Assembly (NCBI GenBank): GCA_016933635.1
Contig: JAFGAP010000139.1
Coordinates: 1-43,604 of the forward strand
Length of the DNA: 43,604 nt
Direction: 5' to 3'
Source: Kosmotogaceae bacterium
GTDB taxonomy: Bacteria; Thermotogota; Thermotogae; Petrotogales; Kosmotogaceae
Both the position numbers and the translations under genes were made by a program. Shown one piece after another: positions 35,029-43,299 of this stretch. Within the stretch, counting starts at the first letter, position 1. Each line of letters starts with the position of its first letter. The notes beneath the pieces were generated by a model that was given only the letters and a program-made list of their open reading frames with translations, was not told where the DNA came from and did no database searches.

Positions 35029-35508
35029 TCTAAGGATTGAAGCATAGAATTCTTATATGCGCCTGACTGACTAATGATGCTTTCAGATGGCAACTCTTTT
35101 CAACTGCCTTTCATAATAAGCATTTCAGCGAACAAATAGCCTCTTGCGCAATCCAATAGTAGTCAGATTCTGTGCTTCCAGATTTTTCTCATGCAGACAT
35201 CAAAGGAAAATGAAATAACTATCGGGGACACTTCTTTGTGCCCTTAGAGAAAAGTCTAAGCCAGTATTAGACATTGCGGATTCAAGATTGAGAGCTCCGG
35301 AAGACTTATCCTTCCCTTTGCACGAAAAGGAATTCTTCACTTAGATTGGCTTTTTCAAGTTCCGCATACTCGAGTATAATCTCAATTCCAAGTGCCGAGG
35401 CTGTTAAGAGTTCATAGTTGCTTTGAAATAGTTATTATGGAAGTCTTCGACGAATTACATAATGCTTCGCCAGTGCTAAACTTGGTTATTGGACATTGGA
35501 GGTGAAGG
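35029..35508. other. Intergenic region before the cysteine desulfidase gene
   Basis: About 480 bases without a supported gene. A small hairpin (GTCTAA 35254-35259 with TTAGAC 35267-35272) lacks a T-run and is not a terminator. A promoter candidate lies at 35352-35380. The AT-rich middle (35040-35230) shows no ORF, RNA motif or repeat that I can name. Confidence 0.4.
35352..35380 (+). promoter_or_regulatory. Promoter candidate for the cysteine desulfidase-like gene
   Basis: A perfect TATAAT (35375-35380) follows TTTTCA (35352-35357; four of six bases) after exactly 17 bases. The start would lie near 35387, leaving a leader of about 120 bases to the ATG, long enough for leader regulation, though I recognise no riboswitch there. 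Confidence 0.45.
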
Positions 35509-36765
35509 ATGCGTTTTCTTGAACAATACCTTGAAAGAGAAGTTAGACCTGCTCTTGGGTGTACGGAACCTGGGGCGATCGCATTTTGTGTAGCTCTTGC
35601 CGCAAGCAAACTTGAAGGAAAGATAGAAAAAGTCGTGGTTACAACCAGCGTCAACGTATACAAGAATGGAATGTACGTGGGAATTCCAGGTACTAATGAA
35701 AAGGGAAATGAGTTTGCTGCTGCTTTAGGTGCTGTATGCGGAGACGCAGGCCTCCAGCTCGAGGCACTTAGACCTTGCCGAATCGAATCAGTAGATCTTG
35801 CAAGAGAGATGATAGGCAAGGATATGGTCAGTGTTATCTGCGATCAAGATTTACCCGGAATATTTATTGAAGCCTCTGTGTCTAATCATAATCACTCTAC
35901 ACTTTGTAGGATAATTGATAGTCACACGAATGTAGTTTTATTAGAGATAGACGGAGAAAAGGTCCCTTCAAGTGAGAAATTCGTCCCTTCTGATGCATTA
36001 GAATTTACCCCTGAGGAGATATTTGAGTCAGTTCGAGAAATCACTGAACTGGAAATCGAGAAGATCTTTGAGGGAATAGAAATGAATCTCAAGATAGCTA
36101 GATTTGGCCTTAATGAAATGTTGCCTTCGAGAGAAACTTCCAGATACTATGAAAACGAAAGTCTCGGGTACAGAATTCGGAGTTACTGTTTCTCGGCTTC
36201 AGCGGCCAGGATGTCAGGTGTTCCACTTCCTGTAATGAGCAGTGGCGGAAGTGGTAACCAGGGAATCGTTGCCACACTTCCAGTGGCTTTGACTGGTGAG
36301 CACTTTCAAAAAAGTCGCGTGGACATTGCGAAAGCAGTAGCTTTGAGCCACCTTTTCTCCGGTTACATAAAGAACAAGCTCGGCAGAGTTGCCCCGATCT
36401 GCGGATGTGTTACAGCCGCCGGAACGGGAGCCGCAGCAGGAATTACCTATCTTCTTGGAGGAGCGAGGGAGACTGTCGAACAGGCGATGCTAACCATACT
36501 ATCTAGCACGACGGGAATTATGTGCGATGGTGCAAAAGAGAGCTGTTCATTGAAGGCGGGTCTTGGAGGTCAGGAAGCATATAGCTGTTCATTACTGGCA
36601 ATGGACAATCTTGGAGTTAATTCGGAACAGGGATTCATTTCCACCACTCTGGACAGATCTATAGAAAACATCCAGGTCCTTCTTTCAAAAGGCATGTCAA
36701 AGATCGACTCCGCAATAGTTGAGGTACTCGAAAATAGAAAAAGAAAAACGAAAGAAATCCACTGA
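35509..36765 (+). CDS. L-cysteine desulfidase / CyuA-type (COG3681, UPF0597)
   Basis: A 418-aa member of the family that includes L-cysteine desulfidase and bacterial CyuA/YhaM, often annotated as serine dehydratase alpha-like. These enzymes use a [4Fe-4S] cluster to split L-cysteine into pyruvate, ammonia and sulfide. The family start LGCTEPGAIAFC (C18) is present, as are PICGCVTAAGTGAAAGITYLLGG near 297 and GIMCDGAKESCSLKAG near 338; these should supply the cluster cysteines. The MSSGGSGNQGIVATLPV glycine-rich motif lies near 242. The ATG follows TTGGAGGTGAAGG. It is monocistronic. In this family substrate assignment (cysteine versus serine) is uncertain. Confidence 0.85.
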   Translation: MRFLEQYLEREVRPALGCTEPGAIAFCVALAASKLEGKIEKVVVTTSVNVYKNGMYVGIPGTNEKGNEFAAALGAVCGDAGLQLEALRPCRIESVDLAREMIGKDMVSVICDQDLPGIFIEASVSNHNHSTLCRIIDSHTNVVLLEIDGEKVPSSEKFVPSDALEFTPEEIFESVREITELEIEKIFEGIEMNLKIARFGLNEMLPSRETSRYYENESLGYRIRSYCFSASAARMSGVPLPVMSSGGSGNQGIVATLPVALTGEHFQKSRVDIAKAVALSHLFSGYIKNKLGRVAPICGCVTAAGTGAAAGITYLLGGARETVEQAMLTILSSTTGIMCDGAKESCSLKAGLGGQEAYSCSLLAMDNLGVNSEQGFISTTLDRSIENIQVLLSKGMSKIDSAIVEVLENRKRKTKEIH

Positions 36766-37010
36766 GTGACTCAGGAGGACGATTCATAAATCCTTGAAAA
36801 ATCTCGCTCTGTTAAGCCTAAAATCGGAGAACTTCTGGCATACTAAATGACAATCAGATAAATCTCTCTATGATCGCATAAAGGAAAGGTTTACCCTATA
36901 CACAAATGACTCTTATTCTTCGTACGTAATATTCTGACCGGGAACAAGAAACGATTATATTGAATGCGGCGAGTTGGTTCCAGTATTTGAAGAACAAAGC
37001 ACACCATTCT

Positions 37011-38249
37011 CTATCCATCCAAAATGCTCTTCAGATCTGAAATGTTCCTTCCAATCGTCTTATGTACCTCAAGAATCTTGCCAAACGATGAGATGACCTT
37101 CAGTCCTGTCCCTGTAACAAGCGCAACAACTGATTCTTCCTTACTTACGACTCCCTCTTCAAGGGCTTTCGCCAAACCTGCTATAGAAGCCGCACCAGTT
37201 GGTTCTGCAAAGATACCCTCGAGTCTTGCCGTGACACGGGTAGCGTTAACCATCTCACTGTCCGACACGGAGATAGCCGACCCACCGGAATCCCTTATTG
37301 CTCGAAGAGCAAGTTCACCGTCAAGCGGGTAAGGAACGCTAATTGCCATCGCCAGGGTACTGGGCTCTTTCCATCTCTCGATCTTGGTATTGTGCTCCAT
37401 AAAGGCTCTTACTAAAGGCGCACACCCCTCGGCCTGAACGGCAAGTAATCTTGGTAGGTCAGTTATTATGCCAGCTTCTATCATCTCCAGAAAACCTTTC
37501 CAAACAGCCGCCAATAGTCCGGCACCTCCCGCGGGCACTATAACCCAATCTGGAGTATTCCATCCAAGATCTTCCGCAATCTCGAAAGCTATAGTCTTCG
37601 TACCTTCAAAGTGATAAGGATTGACTGCCGCGGCAGTTGTCAGATGAGTCCAGTTGTAATATTCAGGTAGTTCGGTTATCAAGTCAATGCAATCGCTTAC
37701 AGTACTGTTTTCCACAAGGATGAGATTAGCACCATACAAGATCGTTTGCACATTTCTTTCGACAGGAGTCTCGGCGGGCATCAATACAAAACAACGGAGC
37801 CCAGCTCTTGCACAATAAGCGGCTGTTGCAGGTCCAGCGTTTCCATCAGAAGCGATGATCACTTTTTTTGAACCAATTTCTATAGCCTTACTGACTCCCA
37901 TAGCCGCAGGACGATCTTTGTAAGTGCCGGTAGGGTTCTGAGTCTCGTCCTTCAGCATAATTCTCCCTGTGCTTCCCAACTCTGCTCGAAGTCTAACGCT
38001 AGTAGTTAAAGGGGTTGCACCCTCTCCAAGCGTTACACAGCGACGAAAATCATCGATTGGTAGTAGTCTATGGTATTTCCACATGCCGTAACGATCTTTG
38101 TCCGGAAAATCATCCAGATCGATTTCGCCAATTTGATTGTATCTGTAATTCAGAGTGTTACCACACTTAGGGCATTTTGGGATGCCAACTGAATTGCTGT
38201 ACTGGAAACCGCATACGTCACAACTTTGCACATAATGGCGAGATGTCAC
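37011..38249 (-). CDS. Threonine-synthase-like PLP enzyme (second paralogue)
   Basis: A 412-aa fold-type II PLP enzyme, a paralogue of the threonine synthase at 17.3 kb. Four cysteines form an N-terminal ribbon (CDVCGFQY, CPKCGN). The PLP lysine is in GTYKDRPAAMG near residue 112, ASDGNAGPATAAYCARAGL near 134, and the glycine loop VPAGGAGLLAAVW near 239. A roughly 30-residue C-terminal extension is unlike the first copy. It begins four bases after the KDG-kinase-like gene and so belongs to the catabolic cluster. Both facts suggest it is not the biosynthetic enzyme but perhaps an ammonia lyase or beta-replacing enzyme on a hydroxy-amino acid. GAGGTAGAAAT precedes the GTG start. Confidence 0.7.
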   Translation of the reverse strand: MTSRHYVQSCDVCGFQYSNSVGIPKCPKCGNTLNYRYNQIGEIDLDDFPDKDRYGMWKYHRLLPIDDFRRCVTLGEGATPLTTSVRLRAELGSTGRIMLKDETQNPTGTYKDRPAAMGVSKAIEIGSKKVIIASDGNAGPATAAYCARAGLRCFVLMPAETPVERNVQTILYGANLILVENSTVSDCIDLITELPEYYNWTHLTTAAAVNPYHFEGTKTIAFEIAEDLGWNTPDWVIVPAGGAGLLAAVWKGFLEMIEAGIITDLPRLLAVQAEGCAPLVRAFMEHNTKIERWKEPSTLAMAISVPYPLDGELALRAIRDSGGSAISVSDSEMVNATRVTARLEGIFAEPTGAASIAGLAKALEEGVVSKEESVVALVTGTGLKVISSFGKILEVHKTIGRNISDLKSILDG

Positions 38250-38253
38250 ATTT

Positions 38254-39276
38254 CTACCTCACAACTCTTCCTGAAGCGTTTCCACCAAGTAGCTTTTCGA
38301 CCTCGTCCCTAGATACGATGTTGAAGTCTCCCTTTATTGTGTGTTTTAGGCAAGATGCAGCGACCCCGAACTCAAGCGACTTCCCCGGTTCCCATGAATT
38401 GTCAAGCCCAAAGATCAATCCCGCAGCAAATGCATCTCCACCGCCTACACGATCAATTATGTTTATGTCGTATTTCGTAGATACAATGAATTCCCCACCG
38501 GTAAGCAGCGCTGCCGACCACCTGTTGAAATTGGCATTTATGCTTTCTCTTAGGGAAATTGCGACTGCCTTCAGATCAAATGTGTCCCTAAGCTTTGTTG
38601 CCACATCTCTGTATCCCTCTACACTTAACCTGCCATCGCTAACATCAGTTCCCTGTGCCTTTATTCCAAAGACAGATTCGCTATCTTCCTCATTTGCAAA
38701 GAGCACATCTATATTCTTCATAAGGGAAGTCATTACATCTCTCGCCTTTTCTTTGCTCCACAATCTCGACCTGTAATTGAGATCGCAAGAAACAGTTATC
38801 CCTCTCTTCTTGGCCTCTCTTAGAGCTAATTCACATGTTTCAATCAACCCGTCGCTTAGCGCAGGAGTGATACCTGTGAAGTGGAACCAGGTGGCACTTG
38901 CGAAAATCTCTTCCCAGCTGAAATCCCCGGGCTTTGAATTAGCGAAAACCGAGTTGTCACGGTCGTAAATTACCTTTGATGGCCTCTGAGAATAACCATA
39001 TTCGTAGAAGTACTTACCTAGCCTGCCGGAATCTTTCATAACGCAACTGGTATCGACCCCATGAACCGCTATGTTTCCTATGGCCGCATCTCCGAATTGA
39101 TCGGCCGATACTTTGGACACGAATCTGCTTTTTCCGCCGTACTTCGCAATCGCAACAGCTACGTTGGCTTCTGCTCCCCCGTAAACAACTTCGAAGTTCT
39201 TTGTCTGTTCAAATCTCTCTCCCAAAGGAGAGGCAAGACGCATCATTATTTCTCCGAAGGTAACTACTCTGGACAT
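38254..39276 (-). CDS. PfkB-family carbohydrate kinase (2-keto-3-deoxygluconate kinase type)
   Basis: A 340-aa ribokinase-family enzyme, predicted to phosphorylate a sugar or sugar acid with ATP. The N-terminus reads VTFGEIMMRLASPLGERFEQ and VYGGAEANVAVAIAKYGG, typical of KDG kinases. SCDLNYRSRLWS lies near residue 173, and the phosphate-binding motif DRVGGGDAFAAG has the catalytic aspartate near 281 (Gly replaces the usual Ala of GAGD). The ATG follows GGAGGAGGATTCAA. It is the first gene of the minus-strand arm of the RpiR cluster and is co-transcribed with the threonine-synthase-like gene. KDG is a reasonable guess but not proven. Confidence 0.8.
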   Translation of the reverse strand: MSRVVTFGEIMMRLASPLGERFEQTKNFEVVYGGAEANVAVAIAKYGGKSRFVSKVSADQFGDAAIGNIAVHGVDTSCVMKDSGRLGKYFYEYGYSQRPSKVIYDRDNSVFANSKPGDFSWEEIFASATWFHFTGITPALSDGLIETCELALREAKKRGITVSCDLNYRSRLWSKEKARDVMTSLMKNIDVLFANEEDSESVFGIKAQGTDVSDGRLSVEGYRDVATKLRDTFDLKAVAISLRESINANFNRWSAALLTGGEFIVSTKYDINIIDRVGGGDAFAAGLIFGLDNSWEPGKSLEFGVAASCLKHTIKGDFNIVSRDEVEKLLGGNASGRVVR

Positions 39277-39433
39277 TTGAATCCTCCTCCTACTTCATGA
39301 ACTGACAGTCGAAATCTATCAAGACTCCCTTTGTAACGTTTGGAACATGATAACACTTTCAGTTCATAATCATTAAGATGATAGCACGGCAGATCAAAAC
39401 CTCCGGTCAAGGCCTGCGTAATCTCTTCAACCA

Positions 39434-39453
39434 ATAGAAAAAATTTTTTCTAT
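39434..39453. promoter_or_regulatory. Palindromic operator candidate, upstream site
   Basis: ATAGAAAAAATTTTTTCTAT is a perfect 20-base palindrome. It shares AAATTTTTTCTATG with the second site 143 bases downstream. The position between two divergent arms of the cluster fits an operator for the RpiR-family regulator; the binding partner is inferred. Confidence 0.55.
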
Positions 39454-39547
39454 GGGTTTCCTCAACGACATATTTCAATTTATCTCTCTATTCGTTCCTA
39501 ATTCTCTATAACTGTTTATCATTGTACCTAACTACTACTTATCCAAT

Positions 39548-39576
39548 TTGATTAGAAAGGCAAATCATGTTAGATT
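39548..39576 (+). promoter_or_regulatory. Promoter candidate of the rpiR-aldolase-kinase operon
   Basis: TTGATT (39548-39553) and TAGATT (39571-39576) are spaced 17 bases, each matching four of six consensus bases. The start site would fall at about 39583, inside the downstream palindrome, the usual layout for repression. Confidence 0.45.
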
Positions 39577-39580
39577 ATAG

Positions 39581-39595
39581 TAGAAATTTTTTCTA
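39581..39595. promoter_or_regulatory. Palindromic operator candidate, downstream site
   Basis: TAGAAATTTTTTCTA is symmetric except for its centre. It overlaps the predicted transcription start of rpiR and precedes its ribosome site, so a bound regulator would block the operon and its own gene. Confidence 0.55.
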
Positions 39596-39609
39596 TGAAG
39601 GTGATTTTT

Positions 39610-40458
39610 TTGGGAACTCTTCTAGATAGAATAGCAAGGGAAAGCGCCGACTTCACGCCAACAATGAAGAGAATTGCAGATGCGATTCTTCAAAACCCCT
39701 CCGAAACCGTTAATCTTTCGATAACTCAGCTTATGAACAGGTCGAAAGTAGGAAGTGAATCGACAATCGTAAGGTTTTACAGGCAGCTAGGATATGAAAG
39801 CTTTCATGAATTCAAGGTTACTTTAGCATCTGAAATCGCCGGATCGTCCTTCTATCATCCTTATGAGGATATCTCAATTGAAGATACGCCATCAGATGTT
39901 GTTGGAAAGATTTTCAATGGATGCATTATGGCTCTGAAAAAAAACTCAGAGGGTCCGATTGGAAAGGGAATTACCGAAGCCGTAGATTTGATTGAGAACA
40001 GCAGGAGAATAATATGTATTGGATACGGCGTTTCCGGTTCCATTGCTAACAATTTGTCTTTCAAGCTGAATCTTCTCGGGAAAGACGCCCTGTATTGTCC
40101 TGATTCACATACGAATGCCGTTACGCTTTCAAAATTGGGTAGGGATGACTGTGTATTTGCAATCTCACAGTCGGGGGAGAGCAAAGACGTGGTCCTGCCT
40201 CTTCAAAAAGCGAAGAATACGGTGAAAATAATCGCGCTGACTGGATTTGCCGATGCAACGCTGGCAAGAATCGCAGATCTCTGCATTGTAGCTGCCGTCC
40301 CTGAAGAAATGAACTTGCGTACGGACGCAATCGTTTCAAGATGTGTTCAGATGGTAGTTGTTGATTCGCTCTTCGCTTGCCTTGCGGTAAGAGAGGGTGA
40401 AGAATCACTCGATACACTTTCATTATCAAGAAGATCATTATCATACCTAAAATTCTAA
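39610..40458 (+). CDS. MurR/RpiR-family transcriptional regulator
   Basis: A 282-aa regulator of the RpiR type. An N-terminal helix-turn-helix domain (about 1-80, SITQLMNRSKVGSESTIVRFYRQLG) is followed by a SIS sugar-phosphate-binding domain (about 130-260, ICIGYGVSGSIANNLSFKL and FAISQSGESKDV). SIS ligands are usually phosphorylated sugars or keto acids, fitting control by a pathway intermediate. I choose TTG 39610, since AAGGTGA lies five bases before it. The upstream ATG (39595) has no ribosome site and overlaps the putative operator. It is the first gene of the plus-strand arm and probably controls both arms. Confidence 0.85.
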   Translation: MGTLLDRIARESADFTPTMKRIADAILQNPSETVNLSITQLMNRSKVGSESTIVRFYRQLGYESFHEFKVTLASEIAGSSFYHPYEDISIEDTPSDVVGKIFNGCIMALKKNSEGPIGKGITEAVDLIENSRRIICIGYGVSGSIANNLSFKLNLLGKDALYCPDSHTNAVTLSKLGRDDCVFAISQSGESKDVVLPLQKAKNTVKIIALTGFADATLARIADLCIVAAVPEEMNLRTDAIVSRCVQMVVVDSLFACLAVREGEESLDTLSLSRRSLSYLKF

Positions 40459-40473
40459 TCTCGGAGGTGCAAC

Positions 40474-41352
40474 ATGGGAGCTTTTAAAGGCATCATTCCA
40501 CCAGTACTAACAACATTTGACTCACAGGGAAATATCGATGAGAAACTGTATCTAAATCTCATAGATTTCCTTTCCAAAAAGGTTCATGGTCTCTTTGTAT
40601 GCGGTACTTACGGTGGTGGACCGCTTATGACCGTGGATGAACGTAAGAAGGTGACTGAACTAGCAATCAAGGGGGCAGCAGACAGAGTACCAGTAATCGC
40701 CCATATTGGTTCGAGCAATCCCAACGATATATTCGAACTTGCCAAACATGCTGAACACGCTGGCGCCAAAGCTGTTGCTACGGTGGTACCCTTTTATTTC
40801 CCGTACTCTCAGGCCGATATCGTCAGATTCTTCAAAAAGCTCATAGAGACAACTGCTCTTCCTGTATTCATATACAACAATCCAAAAACCACCGGAGTAA
40901 CGATAGACATCGAGACTCTTAAGAAACTGAAAGACGTGGGTCTTTATGGAATAAAGGATAGCACGTTCGACCTTCTCTATTTCTACGGCGTGAAATTCAA
41001 CATGGAAATGGACAACTTTTGTTATATTAGCGGTACAGAGGCCTTCATTATGCCCTCGATACCACTGGGTGCCGATGCTGCTATATGCGGACTGGCGAAC
41101 GCACTTCCTGAACCGGTAGTCGAACTATATGAAAAAAGTATTGAAGGTGATTATGAGAAGGCACTCGAGCTTCAGCTAAGAGTGAATAAACTTAGAGACA
41201 TTCAGCACTACGCTCAAAGCATTCCTGCAATTCATGCAATGTTGAAAATGAGGGGCATTGATTCCGGTTATCCTAGGCATCCTTATTCACTTGTATCGGA
41301 TTCAGTTTATCAGAAGATTGAAAACGCTCTGAAAGAAATGAATGCGCTCTAG
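40474..41352 (+). CDS. DapA-family aldolase (KDG/KDPG aldolase- or N-acetylneuraminate lyase-like)
   Basis: A 292-aa TIM-barrel class I aldolase of the DapA (DHDPS/NAL) superfamily. The Schiff-base lysine is in LYGIKDST at about K161 and the catalytic tyrosine in VFIYNNPKTTG at about Y134. The pyruvate-binding segment reads FVCGTYGGGP (about 42-50), not the GTTGE of true dihydrodipicolinate synthases, so lysine synthesis is unlikely. Cleavage or formation of a 2-keto-3-deoxy sugar acid from pyruvate and an aldehyde is more likely. It lies between rpiR and two kinases in one operon. The ATG follows TCGGAGGTGCAAC. Confidence 0.8.
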   Translation: MGAFKGIIPPVLTTFDSQGNIDEKLYLNLIDFLSKKVHGLFVCGTYGGGPLMTVDERKKVTELAIKGAADRVPVIAHIGSSNPNDIFELAKHAEHAGAKAVATVVPFYFPYSQADIVRFFKKLIETTALPVFIYNNPKTTGVTIDIETLKKLKDVGLYGIKDSTFDLLYFYGVKFNMEMDNFCYISGTEAFIMPSIPLGADAAICGLANALPEPVVELYEKSIEGDYEKALELQLRVNKLRDIQHYAQSIPAIHAMLKMRGIDSGYPRHPYSLVSDSVYQKIENALKEMNAL

Positions 41353-41363
41353 GGGGTGAAGAT

Positions 41364-42335
41364 GTGAAGAGAGCTCTCGGACTTGGAGAGATAATGGTGC
41401 AGATGAACCCGACAGAAAAGGGTGCTCTTAGGTTCCAGACCCTTTTTGAGAGACATGTGGCAGGCTCCGAAGCAAATACTATAATACAGATGCAACGAAT
41501 GGGTGTAGAATGCTCGTTTCTCACAGCCATTGGAGCAGATGAATTCGGAAAAGTAATCCTCTCTTCACTCCGGTCCGAGGGAGTCAGTACACATGGAGTG
41601 GTTGAAGACAGAAGTAATCCAACCGGCGTGTACTTTGTCCAGAGAAGTTACCCCGTCCCAAACAAGACCATGGTCTTCTACTACCGTAAAGATTCGGCAG
41701 CCGCACATTTTGGACCGGAAAACTTGAAGGACGAGTACTTCGTTGATCTGGACCTTTTTCTCGTTAGCGGAATTACTCCTGCACTTAGTGATAGCTGTAA
41801 TCAAGCCGCTCTGAAAAGCATTGACCTGGCGAAAAAATCTGGAGCTCAAATCGCTTTCGATACAAACATCAGGATCAATCTGCTCAAGACAAAAGAGAAC
41901 GCAATTAAAGTACTCGAACCATTCGTTAGAAAGGCAGATATTCTCTTTACGGGAGCCGGCGATATGGCGATGCTCTTCGGTAATGATTCAGAAGTGGCAA
42001 GAGAAAAGATCATCGAAATGGCTGAATCGGCCCATATTATCGTTTTCAAAAAGGGCTCCGACGGGGTGGAAGCCTTGGTAAGTGGTAAGAGGTATTCAAT
42101 GCCTTCATACAAGGTTCCGGTGATAGACGAACTGGGTGCCGGCGACGCCTGTGATGGAGCATTCCTCGCAAGTTATCTTCAGGGTAAGAGCATTGAAGAT
42201 TCACTTAGATATGCGAATGTTGCCGGGGCAATAACGGTCAGCCTGAAGGGAGATATTGAACCTTTGCCAGACTGGCAAGCAATTGAAACCTTCCTCAATG
42301 TACACGGCGCAGGCGAGAAGAGGTTACTGAGGTGA
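41364..42335 (+). CDS. PfkB-family sugar kinase
   Basis: A 323-aa ribokinase-fold kinase. The N-terminus reads GLGEIMVQMNPTEKGALRFQ and HVAGSEANTIIQMQRMG. FDTNIRINLLKT lies near residue 168 and DELGAGDACDGAF near 255 with the catalytic aspartate at about D261. It resembles KDG-type kinases and is a paralogue of the next gene. The GTG start follows AGGGGGTGAAGAT, eleven bases after the aldolase gene. The substrate is unknown; two such kinases in tandem suggest either two substrates or a hetero-oligomer. Confidence 0.8.
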   Translation: MKRALGLGEIMVQMNPTEKGALRFQTLFERHVAGSEANTIIQMQRMGVECSFLTAIGADEFGKVILSSLRSEGVSTHGVVEDRSNPTGVYFVQRSYPVPNKTMVFYYRKDSAAAHFGPENLKDEYFVDLDLFLVSGITPALSDSCNQAALKSIDLAKKSGAQIAFDTNIRINLLKTKENAIKVLEPFVRKADILFTGAGDMAMLFGNDSEVAREKIIEMAESAHIIVFKKGSDGVEALVSGKRYSMPSYKVPVIDELGAGDACDGAFLASYLQGKSIEDSLRYANVAGAITVSLKGDIEPLPDWQAIETFLNVHGAGEKRLLR

Positions 42336-42339
42336 TTGT

Positions 42340-43287
42340 GTGAAACCAGAAGTCCTGAGTTTTGGTGAACCTCTTGCAGCATTTTATAGCAAAGATAGAC
42401 GGAGTCTTTCAAAGGCCGGTGAGTTCGACATGACATGGGGCGGAGATACCTCGAATGTCGCTCTCGGGATTTCGAAACTTGGTCATACATCAGGGTACAT
42501 AACAAAGGTTGGAAGCGATGCCTTCGGAGAAGGTTTCCTCAATCTCTGGAAATCCAATGGAGTTGACACATCCAATGTTATCATTGACTGTGATCGACTA
42601 ACCGGAATGTATTTCGCGAGCTTCACCGGAGAAAGACATGAGTTCATTTATAGAAGAAAGGACGCTGCTGCCAGTACTTACAGCGTGGATGACGCAAGAA
42701 AGGTGGATTTTGAAGGAATTAGAATTCTCCATCTTAGTGGAGTTTCGCAGGCGATTAGCCGACAGTGTCTTGAAGCGAGTTTTGTGCTAATGGATAGAGC
42801 AAGAGAGAATGGGGCGGTCATCTCATTCGATTTGAATTATCGTAGTAAACTCTGGTCGAGCAATCTTGCAAAATCGATATATTTCAGTATTATTTCGAAC
42901 TATGCTGATATAGTCTCTCTAAACGATGACGAGCAAGAGGTATTAGGCATGAAAGGCAATCCAGAGGATGCAGCCGGTTCTCTTTTGGAACTCGGCCCGA
43001 AAATTGTCGCCCTCAGGTGTGGAGTAAAGGGAGCAGTCATAGCGACCAGAAAGAAAAGCGTGAAAGGCAAAGCAAAGAAGGTAGAAGTAGCTGACACAGT
43101 TGGCGCAGGAGATACATTTACGGCATCCTTATTGTGCTGTTACCTTGAAGACAGAGATGTGGAAGATGCTCTTCAGTTTGCACTTTCAGCCGCTGCACTG
43201 ACTTGTACTAAAACTGGTTCTACAGAAGGACAACCGTCTAAGAAACAGGTTCTCGATTTTCTTGGGGGAAACCCTGTTACTCAATAG
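42340..43287 (+). CDS. PfkB-family sugar kinase (2-keto-3-deoxygluconate kinase type)
   Basis: A 315-aa kinase with the usual ribokinase fold. VLSFGEPLAAFYSK at the start, FDMTWGGDTSNVALGISKLG near residue 29, SFDLNYRSKLWS near 166 and ADTVGAGDTFTAS near 251 with catalytic aspartate at about D258. The SFDLNYRSKLW segment closely matches the divergent kinase at 38.3 kb. The GTG start follows TGAGGTGATT, and the gene begins four bases after the first kinase. It ends at the ribosome site of the TctC-like gene, so it is in the same operon. Confidence 0.82.
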   Translation: MKPEVLSFGEPLAAFYSKDRRSLSKAGEFDMTWGGDTSNVALGISKLGHTSGYITKVGSDAFGEGFLNLWKSNGVDTSNVIIDCDRLTGMYFASFTGERHEFIYRRKDAAASTYSVDDARKVDFEGIRILHLSGVSQAISRQCLEASFVLMDRARENGAVISFDLNYRSKLWSSNLAKSIYFSIISNYADIVSLNDDEQEVLGMKGNPEDAAGSLLELGPKIVALRCGVKGAVIATRKKSVKGKAKKVEVADTVGAGDTFTASLLCCYLEDRDVEDALQFALSAAALTCTKTGSTEGQPSKKQVLDFLGGNPVTQ

Positions 43288-43299
43288 GAGGTGTTTTTT

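Larger units (their letters stand above)
39277..39609. other. Divergent regulatory region of the RpiR cluster
   Basis: The 333-base gap between the KDG-kinase-like gene and rpiR has no ORF. It carries two palindromic AT-rich sites (39434-39453 and 39581-39595) that share AAATTTTTTCTATG, and a candidate rpiR promoter at 39548-39576. On the minus strand two weak extended -10 sites (TGCTATCAT near 39386, TGTTATCAT near 39355) could serve the kinase gene. Confidence 0.55.

Noticed and set aside
36762-36780. Hairpin CTGAGTGACTCAG at the end of the cysteine desulfidase gene
   Set aside because: The stem is not followed by a T-run, so it is not a typical terminator.
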